Shown here piece by piece: positions 48,837 through 60,039 of a DNA stretch of 64,000 bases (positions within the stretch are counted from its first letter, which is position 1; each line of letters begins with the position of its first letter). Location: assembly GCA_963920705.1 (NCBI GenBank), contig OY987237.1:12368601-12432600 (forward strand), written 5' to 3'. This stretch comes from Odiellus spinosus (taxonomy: Eukaryota > Arthropoda > Arachnida > Opiliones > Phalangiidae). The translations under genes were made by a program, and so were the position numbers. Below the pieces are notes generated by a model. It was not told the DNA's origin. It ran no database searches and was given only the letters and a program-made list of their open reading frames with translations.

Positions 48837-50997
48837 GCTATATGGCCAACCATAAATAATGAAAAACTATGTGTTTAAAGTAAGACTGGCACCTTTTTCG
48901 AAATGAAAATGTCAAAAAATATAGGTAATTTTTCCATGTATGACGTAATTTTGATACGAAAGGTAGGCTTTTCTGAATTAAGTACTTTTACTTAATCAAC
49001 TGCAGGCTCTACAATAGCGAAATCACGCGAGCATAGTGATGACGTAGTATTGCGGGGAATTGCTAATCAATTTGCGTTTGGAGTTCATGGAAAATCGGTG
49101 AAAGCCACAACTGAAGTTAATTCTTTATCGCCTTCATCCTCAATGCAAAATTATGATTTTATTGCATAAAAAAAATATTTGTAGCGTTCGACCCTTTGCG
49201 TGGAAATGCATTTTCCCTTTAAAAACCTCGATCGTAGACTGAGAGATAGAAGGAGAAAAGAAGGATGTTTCCTGTCATTCGTTGAAATGTCAATTAACAT
49301 TACAAACGTCATCTTATTCTCTTTTTTTTTTTTTTTCCAGAAGCAATCTCTTATATTGTTGCCATCTACTTTTCTTTCTTTATCTCTAGGTTTCCAGTAG
49401 CTTGATTATAAGGGTTCTAGAACCAATCACCGTGTCCAATTCGATCGTAGCAGACACTCGACGCCACGCGAAACGTCTTCAAACGCGAAAGAAAATAAAA
49501 TTAAAACAAGATGGGTAAGCTCGTCAAAGCCACACCTCTCATGATTGTTATTTTGATAATTTTTCCATGGTCAAGTTTTAACTCGAATTACTTCATTTTT
49601 CCTCTTAAGTCTAATTAAGTTAATAATTTTAGGTTTAAATTTTAATCACACGCGATTTCTTATTTCTTGGTTTGAAGAGAATATATAGAAGATTTCAAAA
49701 ATAAAGTGACTCAATTTCTAGGGAATTGGAGCATAAATTGTACAAGGTTAAAATATAACAATTATAATCCTTGTTCAAATCCAGTCGGCAATTTTTTTCC
49801 AAAAATGGAATAGAGGATATTTATTAATTTAAATTAATGCAATTAACATTCAAATTAATGCAACGCGCACTTAACTTAATACAATTAACCTTACAATTAA
49901 CGCAATAAACCTTCAAAGACGCAATTTTCCGTAAGTCTTTTACATTATATTAATATTTTTGTCTTGATGACGTTTTTCGTTCTCTTACACGACGCCGACA
50001 CCTCAAACAATATAGTAGCAACACCCCTAGGGGGATTTGTGGCTAAAATTGACTGCGCGAGAAAGACCGAGGGGTTAAAACCGTGACCACGAGAAAAATT
50101 ATATACGTAAGACGGAATCTATTCTTCCTCCATATATGAATATACAAAATTATGCTTCGCAAAATTATGACAGTTGAAGCGCGAAATCTTTCAACGTCAA
50201 TAGTCGCGTTCGCACTACAATCTTTGAGAATCTAACAAATTGCCGATTAATTGAAAATTCAATCAATTGTATATCATTTGGAAGTCGATCAAGTGGACGA
50301 AAGCTCAATGGAATGTTAATTAAACATCTTCAACTATATATTAATTATTACTTGCAGTGTTTATTACAACTGTATAATCAGAGAACAGGGTTAGGTTTCG
50401 TTTTATGTAATAATATAATTTTATTAGGAAACCTTTCTACAGCTTGGCCCAAAAAAAATGTAATTTCTTAGCCGGTGGCCGAATTATAAGGCGTGTGGCC
50501 AAGGAGCTGAAAATTCAACTTGGGGGACCTCAAAACCCGAGCTTAAACCTCAAATAACAAAAAAGATCGGGACACGAGTTGTGGAGAGGAGATGATAAAA
50601 TTTTTAAGGAGATACATCCTGGGCATGCGCGGTTTAAAGGGAAACTATAGCGTATTATTCTTTTTTACGGCGCTTATCACTCAATGACAGTAAAAATAAT
50701 TTATAATCGCAATCTTAGAACTATTTTACATCAAACTTTCCCAGCAATACTACGTCATAACTATGGTCACGTGGTTATTATAAGCTACAATTAATAGTTG
50801 ATATTATAAAAGAAGTTGTGGGTGCGACATCTTGTTCGAATGTTGCTAACTACCACGAAATTACGTGGCTTTAAGGTTATACGGGGCAGTTATTTCCGTT
50901 TTCACAAAACGCTAGGGGTCAGAGGGCTCAGAGGTCACTCGAGAGAGACCAGACCTTGAGAGCTGAAACCCAGATATAGAAGAAATAAGCTTAAGAA

Positions 50998-51096
50998 ATG
51001 CTCGATGCTCACGAGCGTTATGAGCTTTACAAGTACTACGTAGCTGATGACGTCGAAGGCCACATGCTCATCCTCTTTTATGATGAGTATAAATAA
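50998..51096 (+). CDS. Small open frame, 32 residues, unrecognised
   Basis: ATG, 31 further codons, TAA. The peptide starts MLDAHERYELYKYYVADD and ends in DEYK; it is acidic and Tyr-rich, with varied codons, unusual for a chance frame in AT-rich intron sequence. Upstream in frame there are stops, so it is not a long exon's tail from the plus strand unless spliced. No family is recognised. It may be chance. Confidence 0.12.
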   Translation: MLDAHERYELYKYYVADDVEGHMLILFYDEYK

Positions 51097-51649
51097 ATTA
51101 TTCGTGAAACAAATTCAGTTTTCGAAGGAGAGTACTCCTTTAAAATATTGTTGAGCGGCGAGGCTCGGGAATCTGTACATTTACGCGAGGGAGTCAGGTA
51201 GAATCCGAACCGCCCGCTGTCATTTCCTCTTCAAAATTTCTCGAGTACGCATCCAGGGATAAAATTTATCGCGAGTTATGGATTTTTCTTCCCTCCTTCC
51301 TTTTTACTTTTTTTGTTTTTCGAACTTTCAACTCCCAATCTTTGTTTAAAGGGGATGACAAAGTTACTGACCCCCTCTTTATTTTTCTTCGCAGCCCTAT
51401 TTAACCATTTTCTTGTAAAAATTGTTGGGCCTTCTGTATGAAGATGGTATTCTACGTAGTTACGCGTGACACGTGGACCGAAAAATACACGAACAACGCG
51501 CCCAAAAATAAATCAGGGTGGTCCGTCTTTCACGCATTTAAAAAAAATATATATATATAAATCAAGGAGTATATGTTGTCTCTGGAACTATTAACAATGG
51601 AGAACTATTTTAATAGATAAAGTTGTATAACAAAAGCAAGCTGGTAAAT

Positions 51650-52165
51650 CGTGTAAAAAATAGTAACTAGCAAAACTCATAAATCAATAACGAGTAATTG
51701 CATTCGATCAATTAATTAATAATTAGTAATTGCATTCGATCAACCAATCAATAACGAGTAATTGCATTCGCTCAACCAATCAATAAATAATAATTGCATT
51801 TGATGAACCAATCAATAACGAGTAATTGCATTCAATCAATTAATCAATAAAGAGTAATTATATTAGATAAATCAACCAGTAACGAGTAATTCTATTCGAT
51901 AAATCAATCAATAACGAGTAATTGCATTCGATCAATCAATCAATAACGAGTAATTGCATTCAATTAACCAATCAATAATTAGTAATTGGATTAGATCAAC
52001 CAATCAATAGTTAGTAATTGCATTCGATCAATCAATCATAAATTAATAATTGCATTCAATCAACCAATCAATAACGAGGAATTTCATTCGCTCAACCAAT
52101 CAATAACGAGTAATTGCATTCGATCAATCAATGAATAACTAGTAATTGAATTAGATCAGTCAATC
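51650..52165. repeat. 32-bp AATCAATAACGAGTAATTGC array
   Basis: About 16 units of 32 bp (AACCAATCAATAACGAGTAA then TTGCATTCGATC), with variants TAATTAGTAATT and ATTAGATC. Confidence 0.9.
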
Positions 52166-52526
52166 TTAATTTCATAATGGGAATTTATCGAAACGACGAT
52201 AATATTTGCGTATTACCAAACTGATCACACGCCAAAGCAAAGAGTAAATATGTTAATCCATCCTATAAGGGTATTAACTATAGGTCACAAGGTGTTGTAC
52301 GTATTCAATAACGTATATAGCCAGCAATTTCTACCAAGATAACGATGTCTTCTTTTATTTATTGTGAGATACTTTGTAAAATAAACACGAGCCAAATACG
52401 AACTGATTCTTGAACTAAAGTTAATAAAAGTCACGTTCAACTTTCCCCCCACGCAGCCCAAAAAATACATTTTAAAATTCAAGTTTCCTTTTCAAGAAAA
52501 TCTGTTTAAAAATGAAGGAAACCATA

Positions 52527-52790
52527 GTCGAGTTCATACTAAACCCTGGAATCGCTTTAAACCGTTTCAAAACGTTTCGCTAGAGTCGTGTGAACGGGAA
52601 ACCGTCTTTTCTCGAATCGATTTGATTCGGTTTCTCGAAACTGCTTCGGGAACCAGTTTCATACCGATTGAGTTTCAACAACCGATAGATGAAGCTACAA
52701 TAAATCGATTTATAAAGATAATGCGTGAACACGTGACGCTTTAAACGATTTCTGGCGATTTGATTAAGAAATGCTAGGACCGTAGCTCAA
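52527..52790 (-). mobile_element. Family D element, copy 5, inverted
   Basis: GTCGAGTTCATACTAAACCC through AAGAAATGCTAGGACCGTAG; internal GTCTTTTCTCGAATCGATTT. Confidence 0.75.
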
Positions 52791-53490
52791 ATATCAACGC
52801 GTATTTTGTGGCAAATCGGATAACCCGGACGCAATTTCAATATATGAAAAGCGAAACTAAATAAACCGAAGGGAATTCTCAATATAAATTTGTAAATAAA
52901 TAATATACGCGATAGTGATAAATTTGTCACAAAACTTTAGACTGTCATTTGAAGACAACGCGCGCCTCGTGAAGGAACGATTCGGTAATCTTTTTCGAAT
53001 TTACAACAAGATCGATTTCAAAGTGTCGACAGAGAATCTTTCGTAAATAAAACGTTGCAAGGGGGATAAAAGCAATTTTTTCGATTCATCCCATCAAAAA
53101 GAGAATTCCAAAAACACTTTTATTAAAGGGACACTACGAACTTCTTTAAGAAAACAATATATACCTACTATAATTTATCCCAAATAATTACTGTAATAAA
53201 ATATATAATATGGTGTTTTTATCTATTTGGTTGAAGACAGTCTGTTTCGAGAATCAAGTGAATAACAATTCTGCCTATAGAACTGTTCAGTAAAATAATA
53301 ATTATATAATTGCCAGCTTCTATTTTTTATTTTAATTCAGATTTCCCGCGTCGTTGTGGCTATTTTAGAGCATATACAGGTTGCTTCCACGCAACCCCTG
53401 TGTTCCAGAAAGGACACAAAAATATATATATATCTTACGACATTTTAATTTCGAAGTGTAAATTTACGAATTTTTTTTTAATAGTATGAA

Positions 53491-53827
53491 CAGAAGCCGA
53501 TGAAACCCTCCTTTGAAGTCTATTACTCCCTGGTCTTGTCTACCCCTCTCTGTACGGGTTAGTTTCAAAAAGCGCGATTCGTACGCCTCCTAACGGTAGA
53601 TATTTTCGGAGCGGGAGTTCTTTGAGCGAATATCTCTAGCAGCCTCGGAGTTCGTCAAAAAAACGTCGTCGTTTGTGGACAGAGATAATTTCCAATTTTC
53701 CGTAGACAGGGGGCATGAAGTAGGACCCCTCCGATCTCGTAAAATCGTGAATTTTACCCATACAGAGAGGCGCGCTATATGGAACATTAGAGTAGTAGAC
53801 TTCAAAGGAGGGTTTCATCGGCTTCTG
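53491..53827 (+). mobile_element. Family C element, copy 4, no clear duplication
   Basis: 337 bp with intact termini. Flanks GTATGAA and TCCATAA do not match, so one flank has changed or been exchanged since insertion. Confidence 0.85.
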
Positions 53828-53867
53828 TCCATAAATATTTCAGGGTTGCCACAGTTTTTTCAGATTC

Positions 53868-53940
53868 AAATTCCCTGACTTTTCCAGGTTTTTCCCTGAC
53901 CTTTTCCAATGATTTTCCCTGACCGTTTCAGCTAATAATA
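53868..53940. repeat. Short TTTCCCTGAC satellite block
   Basis: CAAATTCCCTGACTTTTCC, GGTTTTTCCCTGACC and GATTTTCCCTGACC: three to four units of the satellite seen at 35.2 kb. Confidence 0.65.
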
Positions 53941-54594
53941 CCCAATTTTTTAGACAAAAAACATTGATAACACTAACACTTTAAATTATGGACTCGATTT
54001 GTAATTCGAGATCAAAGAATTGAATTTAAAGACGTTGATCGTAAAGATTCACTGTCCCTTGAACGCGTGTTTGGAAAATTCGAGATTGAAAAGCTCTCGC
54101 GTATCGTAGAAAAAAGCTAGGGAGAAAGTTATTTTGTTTGATCAAATTAAGTTTCTGTAAAACGATTTGGACTCACTTAGGGTCTTAACTTCATAATGGA
54201 AAAACATACACCCCCTCAGCTTCGGCGCGAGCAAAAACCGGCCATTCCCTCCTCGCCCCATTCTTATATAAACTTTGCGTGAAAAGTTTGAAACTGGCGT
54301 GAAGATTGGGTGGCGAGCAGCTTGTAGCTACGAGCTATAGCCTATTTTCGCGACTAGACCCGTTGGGTGGTAGAATGGAATTTAATGGCACGAGCCGACT
54401 CTCCATGGCGTAACTCGGGTGATAAATTGGCGAATCTTTGGCCCAAGCTTTAACGCTGAAAAGCGAACCAATGCCGCGTCTTCACGCAACATGGAACACA
54501 TTTGAAAATTCATTTCAGTTTCGTCATTAATCGACCAAATTTGCAAAATAACTAGTTTTGTCAAAACTTGATCCAATTAAATATTTCTTTTTAG

Positions 54595-54890
54595 CTACGG
54601 TCGCACTAGCGTTTCTAAATCGATTTGAAACGGTAATGTCAAACCGATATTCAAATCGCCAGGAATCGTTTTAAGCGTCACGCGTTCACGCATTATCTTT
54701 ATAAATCGATTTATCGTAGCTTCATCTATCGGTTGTTGAAACCGAATGGGTATGAAACTGTTTCCGGAAGCTGTTTCGAGAAATCGAATCAAATCGATTC
54801 AAGAAAAGACGGTTTCTTGTTCACACGACTCTAGTAAAACGTTTTGAAAGGGTTTAAATCGATTCCAAGGCCTAGTATGAACGCAGCTAT
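54595..54890 (+). mobile_element. Family D element, copy 6, complete
   Basis: TAGCTACGGTCGCACTAGCG at the left and CCTAGTATGAACGCAGCTA at the right make an inverted terminal pair bounded by TA. The 65-residue minus-strand frame here is an artefact. Confidence 0.8.
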
Positions 54891-55024
54891 AGATGAAGCT
54901 ACAATAAATCGATTTATAAAGATAACGCGTGAACGCGTGAAGCTTCGAATCCTGGCGATTTTAATATCGGTTTGATTTTACAGTTTCAAATCGATTAAGA
55001 AATGCTAGTGTGATCGTAGCTATA
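54891..55024 (-). mobile_element. Family D element, truncated copy in tail-to-tail contact
   Basis: GATGAAGCTACAATAAATCG through AAATGCTAGTGTGATCGTAG: the second half of an inverted copy, starting where the forward copy ends. Confidence 0.7.
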
Positions 55025-55446
55025 AAGTCATTATATTGCATCAGATCATGAAAACGCATTCTGAGATTGTAGAAATTTAGCACTTTAAATTGTCACTGGC
55101 GAGTGGGTGGTAGGAGGTTAGTTCCAACTGTCATTTAAGGAACGAATTTGGTGAACGCTTTTAGTTTTGCGATCTTGATCGAGTGGAAGAGAATAGGTCG
55201 CCGAGGCGTTCGCGGACTGATCTTTTCTCTTTACTTGTCTATTAGTAATTGTTGTATTAACGAAGCTTTTTACTCGGCAACGCGTCTCCGTACAAAGGAT
55301 GACACTGCAGACGACGCGAAATTCCAGATCTCGTTGTCCTGACAACGAGCTCAAAGGTTAATTTTAGAAAGATGTTTCGGCTTTAAGAACGTAAGTATTA
55401 ATAGAATAGATTAGGGTTATTGGAAGTCTCTTAATAACGGATTTTT

Positions 55447-55980
55447 GCTCGATTTCTATCAGTGGCGGAATAATCTTTAACGAGTGGCTCACGTTAATTT
55501 TATTATTTTAAATTAATCTAGGGAATGTCATCTTTCTAATAGTGCTATCAGTTTATGCCTGTCAGTTAGTAGAGAAAAGTTACGGCCACTTGAAGATAGG
55601 GGTAATTTTTGGAATTTTGCTCGATTTCTATCAGTGGCGGATTAATTTTTAACGAGTGGCTCATGTCAATCTTATTATTTTAAATTATTCTAGGGGATGC
55701 CATCTTTCGAATGGTGCTATCAGTTTATGCCTAGGAGTTAGTAGAGAAAAGTTACGGCCACTTGAAGATAGGGGTAATTTTTGGATTTTTACTCGATTTC
55801 TATCAGTGGCGGAATAATCTTTAACGAGTGGCTCATGTTAATTTTATTATTTCAAATTAATCTAGGGAATGCCATCTTTCAAATGGTGCTATCAGTTTAT
55901 GCCTAGGAGTTAGTAAAGAAAAGTTACGGCCTTTTCAAGATAGGGGTAATTTTTGGATTTTTGCAATGCTCGATTATTTT
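55447..55980. repeat. Three tandem ~172-177-bp units
   Basis: Units start at about 55447, 55619 and 55791 with (A/G)CTCGATTTCTATCAGTGG and a fourth start at about 55968. Each holds ATGGTGCTATCAGTTTATGC and GAAAAGTTACGGCC. Related units occur at 58835-59075. Confidence 0.85.
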
Positions 55981-57044
55981 TGTAACCAATTTTGTGTTCA
56001 TTTTAAAATACTTTTAAACCTCCACGAGTGAACTTAAACGAGTGGAGTCAGAGATTAAGCTCTATATTCAAGGATGAAGTCCATTTATTCGGGTATAGCT
56101 ACAGAACAAACTTAGAAATAGGGCCCGCCTTGCCATTAATAATGTTCTTATATTCCTAAACATTAATTTTACGAGTAAAATCCGATAACAATTGGTGATC
56201 GACCTTATGACGGCAGATAAGTGTCCCTGAGTCTAATTTGTCTACGATTTACCAATAACATCCGAACATCCACTCAATCCCAATTGGAAAAGTCACACCA
56301 ACACACCCAACGTTAGTTAAAAGGCATACCCCCTCCCTCCCTCCGCGAAATGATGTGAAAATTGGACAAAAGCTAATAACTGTAATAAGTCCTCGCCGCG
56401 ATTGAAGTTCGCCAATAAACTAATATCACGCGCGCGTCCGAAAGAAGAGGAAGAAGAAAAAAAAGCGAGTAGAAGTGGGGAGCATTATAGTATAAGAGAG
56501 TAGTATTCGAGAATTGATGAGCAATTAGAAGGATGCGGCGTCCATTTTCACACGATCCTTCCTCATTAATCATCTCCGAGAGTCAGTTATAGGCGCAGTC
56601 AACCAACTCGCGCCCCACACGCCCACCCTCCGTTCCAGTGTCTCGACGCGAGCGCGCATGCCGATCCAGCAGAGAACGACACAGGCGCCATAGAAAAAGA
56701 ATGAGCTTCTATACGGTTCTCAACGCGCGAATGACGCAACTACCGAAACGTAATTTAAATTAAAACGGACGTGAAAATTCATTCAAGGGAGGCTGAACGG
56801 GGAAATGAATTCTAAATCGAAAAATGAGACGTTTGCGTAGTAAAACATTCATGAAAGCTCGTTCACACTACATACTTTGAAACCGTTTAGAGCCCTTTTG
56901 GAAAGGTCAACTTATAAAATTCTGGGGTCATCCGTTTAGAACTTTGATCAAGAAGCAAAATTAATATCTTAAAAAGTCGATTTGAACATACGAAAAGGTT
57001 TGAATAATTTTGTACGAAAATTATACTTAATTATGTACGGGAAA

Positions 57045-57155
57045 AAATTACCTATATTTTTTTGACATTTTTATTTTGAAATTTCTTAAGATCGCCTCAA
57101 CCCAGAGGTGTAAAATTTTGAATATAGCGTTTGAATAGTATGATAAAACTATAAA
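57045..57155. repeat. Dispersed repeat, partner of 13040-13150
   Basis: CCCAGAGGTGTAAAATTTTG then AATATAGCGTTTGAATAGTA. Same word order as the 13-kb copy. Confidence 0.5.
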
Positions 57156-57169
57156 TATAGTCCATAGGC

Positions 57170-57345
57170 CTTCGAATTATAACATCGCCCCGAAATCTAG
57201 TAGATGTCGGCTTTGCACTGAATGAATGAATGAATGAATGAATGTTTATTTCCTTCCATAAAAATGGTCCCTTTTGTATCAGGGAGGAGCACTGAAGTGC
57301 GGCTGTTGGAACACTTTTGCAGGAGCGAGGGAAATGAAAATAATC
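57170..57345 (-). mobile_element. Possible LINE 3' end with (TTCA)n tail
   Basis: On the minus strand, a segment with GGAAATAAACATTCATTC followed by a short (ATTC)n run (plus strand 57218-57244) looks like the 3' tail of a CR1/L2-type retroposon. The preceding part (GCAAAAGTGTTCCAACAGCC) has a diverged relative near 21900. No reverse-transcriptase motif is visible, so the call is tentative. Confidence 0.35.
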
Positions 57346-58384
57346 CAAATATCGGTTCACAAAACTATGAATAACTCGTTTAATAAATTAAATATGATGA
57401 TTATTTTCTTTTTATTTTATTTAGAAAGACACAACTAAATATATTTAGCTAATTATATTTTGATTTTAGCGTTCGTTCGAAGTCTAAAACAAAAATTAAA
57501 AAAAATCCACAAAATTCCAGCTTTTCCGTCAAAAATCAACATTCTAACAGTTGATGATGCCATAGCATTGTCACTCGCCAAAACAGGGAGCTTATTTGAT
57601 TTTCTTTAGATTATCAAAGTGAAGTTGTCACTATTTTTTGCGTATTTCTTGTTATTTTTTGCAAAAGATTTACACGAGTGACCCCAAAATTTTATAATTT
57701 GACCTTTCCAAAACGGTTAAAAACGGTTTCTTAGTCTGTAATGTGAACGTGGCATTTTTTTGCGTTTTAAGTACTTATTTTGTATATTAAATTAATCTTT
57801 TCTAACAGCTTTGGACGCTATCAAACTAACTAATTAATATAAAAAACAGCTATTTATATAAATTTCTAATCGTTTTTTAACGATTTTTACGAAATCGGTA
57901 AGAGGGCTTCTTTAAAATTTAATTTACAACATTTTATCCCTCGGTTAGGTGTAGACCTCGCGTATCCACGCGCATCTTGATCGAATTTGGGGTAAATCTA
58001 TAGCGCAAGCGCCGATTCTACGTTGCGAGGAGATTTTCCTTGTTATAACGGGCGCGTTTACAAATCTCTCCGGGGAAAACTCCGCCAAAAAGATATTAAA
58101 TTCGGGGTTTAATCCTTGTCTCTCTCTCTATCTCGACTCTCTCCTCTCGCACCCGCAAAGCGTGCCCCATTATTTAATAACGACAAGAACATATATATAC
58201 ATTTAAAAAAAAATAGTTTTCATGGCATTATTTGTGTCGTAAGTACTACTTTAGTTTAGTTGTTACTACAACTTTTAATGTACAGATATAGTTACGAGTT
58301 CGTTAACTTCAGATAGGTTATATACAAATTTGAAAGAGGAAGAAATAATCAAAAATTGATGAAAGGGGTGTTAATTTTAACAGT

Positions 58385-58820
58385 CAATAGCTCAGGTGGT
58401 AAAGTCAGAAGCCGATGAAACCCTCCTTTGAAGTCTACTACTCCAATGTTCCATATAGCGCTCCTCTCTGTATGGGTAAAATTCCCAATTTTACGAGTTA
58501 GAAGGGGTCCTACTTCATCCCCCCTGTCTACGGAAAATTGGAAATTCTCTCTCTCCACAAACGACGACGTTTTTTGGACGAACTCCAAGGCTGCTAGAGA
58601 TATTCGCTCGACGAGCTCCCGCTCCGAAAACATCTACCGTTAGGAGGCGTACGAATCGCGCCTTTTGAGAATAACCCACGCAGAGAGGGGTAGACAAGAC
58701 CCGGGAGTAATAGACTTCAAAGGAGGGTTTCATCGGCTTCTGGTAAAGTATAGAGAACAGAACAGGCTTGAGAATCTATTGAGATCTTAAGGTCGCGGGT
58801 TCAAATCCGCCTGCGAGATA
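58385..58820 (+). pseudogene. tRNA-like sequence (SINE head or tRNA pseudogene) split by family C
   Basis: The left piece 58385-58405 has an A-box-like TAGCTCAGGTGGTAAAG; the right piece 58743-58820 ends with a B-box-like GGTCGCGGGTTCAAATCC. The pieces are separated by the family C element at 58406-58742. Removing the element and one copy of GTAAAGT brings the boxes to tRNA-like spacing. It resembles the tRNA-Tyr family (ATCTTAAGGTCGC before the B box) and is followed directly by a ~170-bp repeat unit, so a tRNA-derived SINE is likely. Confidence 0.55.
58406..58742 (-). mobile_element. Family C element, copy 5, inverted, in a tRNA-like target
   Basis: 337 bp, interior in reverse order to the other copies, both terminal repeats intact, exact 7-bp duplication GTAAAGT at 58399-58405 and 58743-58749. 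Confidence 0.92.
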
Positions 58821-58834
58821 TGTGGCCTATTTTT

Positions 58835-59075
58835 GCTCGATTTCTACCAGTGGCGGAATAATCTTTAACGAGTGGCTGATGACAATTTTATATTTTAAAT
58901 TTTAATGAATGTTTTCTTTCTAATGGTGCTATCGGTTTATGCCTAGGTGATAGTAGTGAAAAGTTACGGTCATTTTAAGATATGGGTCATTTTTGGACAT
59001 TTTGCTCGATTTCTTTTAGTGGCGAAGCAGGATTTCACTCTTTTACAATAATATAGGTAATGTCTTCTTTCTAAT
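58835..59075. repeat. ~170-bp repeat units next to tRNA-like sequence
   Basis: GCTCGATTTCTACCAGTGGC at 58835 and a decayed start at 59004; ATGGTGCTATCGGTTTATGC between. Related to the three units at 55447-55980. Confidence 0.75.
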
Positions 59076-59155
59076 GGAGCTCAGTTGATAGAGCGGAGGA
59101 ACGTAGAAGCTTGCGACTCTGTTAAAATCCTAAATTCGTGGGTTGAAAAGCGCGA
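59076..59155 (+). pseudogene. Second tRNA-Tyr-like remnant
   Basis: GGAGCTCAGTTGATAGAGCG then GAGGAACGTAGA closely follows the 5' half of eukaryotic tRNA-Tyr (D arm and anticodon stem); the 3' half is worn (TCGTGGGTTGAAAAG). It cannot fold into a full tRNA, so it is a pseudogene or SINE head. Confidence 0.5.
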
Positions 59156-59190
59156 TGGGTCATTTTTTGGATTTCTGCTTCAAAATCATT

Positions 59191-59374
59191 TAGCTACGTT
59201 CACACTTGACATTTCAGGACCGTTTTCAAACCGTTTCGAAGGCTCAAATCGATTTTTCAAGATATTAATTTCGTTTCTTGATCAAAAATCATACACGAGT
59301 GACACCAAAATTTATACAACCTGATCTTTTCAAAACGGCTCAAAACGGTATCAAAGACTGTAGTGTGAACGCGG
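59191..59374 (+). mobile_element. Family E foldback element, intact copy
   Basis: 184 bp: AGCTACGTTCACACTTGACA at the left, ACTGTAGTGTGAACGCGGCT at the right; inner CCGTTTTCAAACCG and CAAAACGGTATC. A short element without coding capacity, possibly related to family D through the (C/G)GTTCACAC end. Confidence 0.65.
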
Positions 59375-60039
59375 CTTTTGTATAATGGAAAAGTCAGTTA
59401 AGTGATAATACTATTTTGAATTTGGAGAATTACAAAACTAGTGGCGTGCCAGTGACGTCGTGCACCTGAGAGAGCTCATTAAAGAGTTTCCAATTCAAGG
59501 TACTTTATTATTCGCTTTTGGCATTATTATTATTATAGTTACCCCTTTTGGGCGAACGCAGCGACGGAATTAATAAACGAGTATGTTTTTATTCGTTATT
59601 TTTCTCGCACCACGTTATTGTTAAACTAGCTTATTTAGCTAATGGCTTATTAGGATGATTAGTTTCAGTATCCGCGTAATAAAAATATTGGTTTATTTTT
59701 GTTTACAGGTACCTGCTATTTACGTGTGAGATAGTGTTTTGGTCGAGACCAATCATTAGTAAGTTTGCGTGTTGTGACGTTATCCTCGCTTTAATAGCGT
59801 AGAGTTAAAGCAACGTAAAATAATTATAGTAACAGAAATAAATTTATAAAACCCGGGAACGTAACGTAGGAAGAGAGAATTGAATTTGTGTAAATAAAAC
59901 ATATTTGATATTATTTTGGATGTCAGTTCCCCCCCCCCACCCTATTACCTAAACTTCTCACTAGGGATGAAGATTGGAGAGGTCTCCATATTGAATCTTG
60001 ACAGATAATTGTATATTTAAGTATTTTATTTTAAATTAA

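Larger units (their letters stand above)
56858..57755. mobile_element. Family E foldback element, enlarged by internal insertion
   Basis: Left GCTCGTTCACACTACATACT, right GTCTGTAATGTGAACGTGGC. The inner words TTTTGGAAAGGTCAAC and GACCTTTCCAAAACGG pair. The intact version at 59191-59374 is only 184 bp, so the 57000-57640 part is inserted, including the dispersed repeat at 57045-57155 and a LINE-like 3' end. Confidence 0.6.

Noticed and set aside
58428..58733. Overlapping frames of 71-94 residues on both strands
   Set aside because: They lie inside a family C element, and the same translations appear in its other copies with disruptions.
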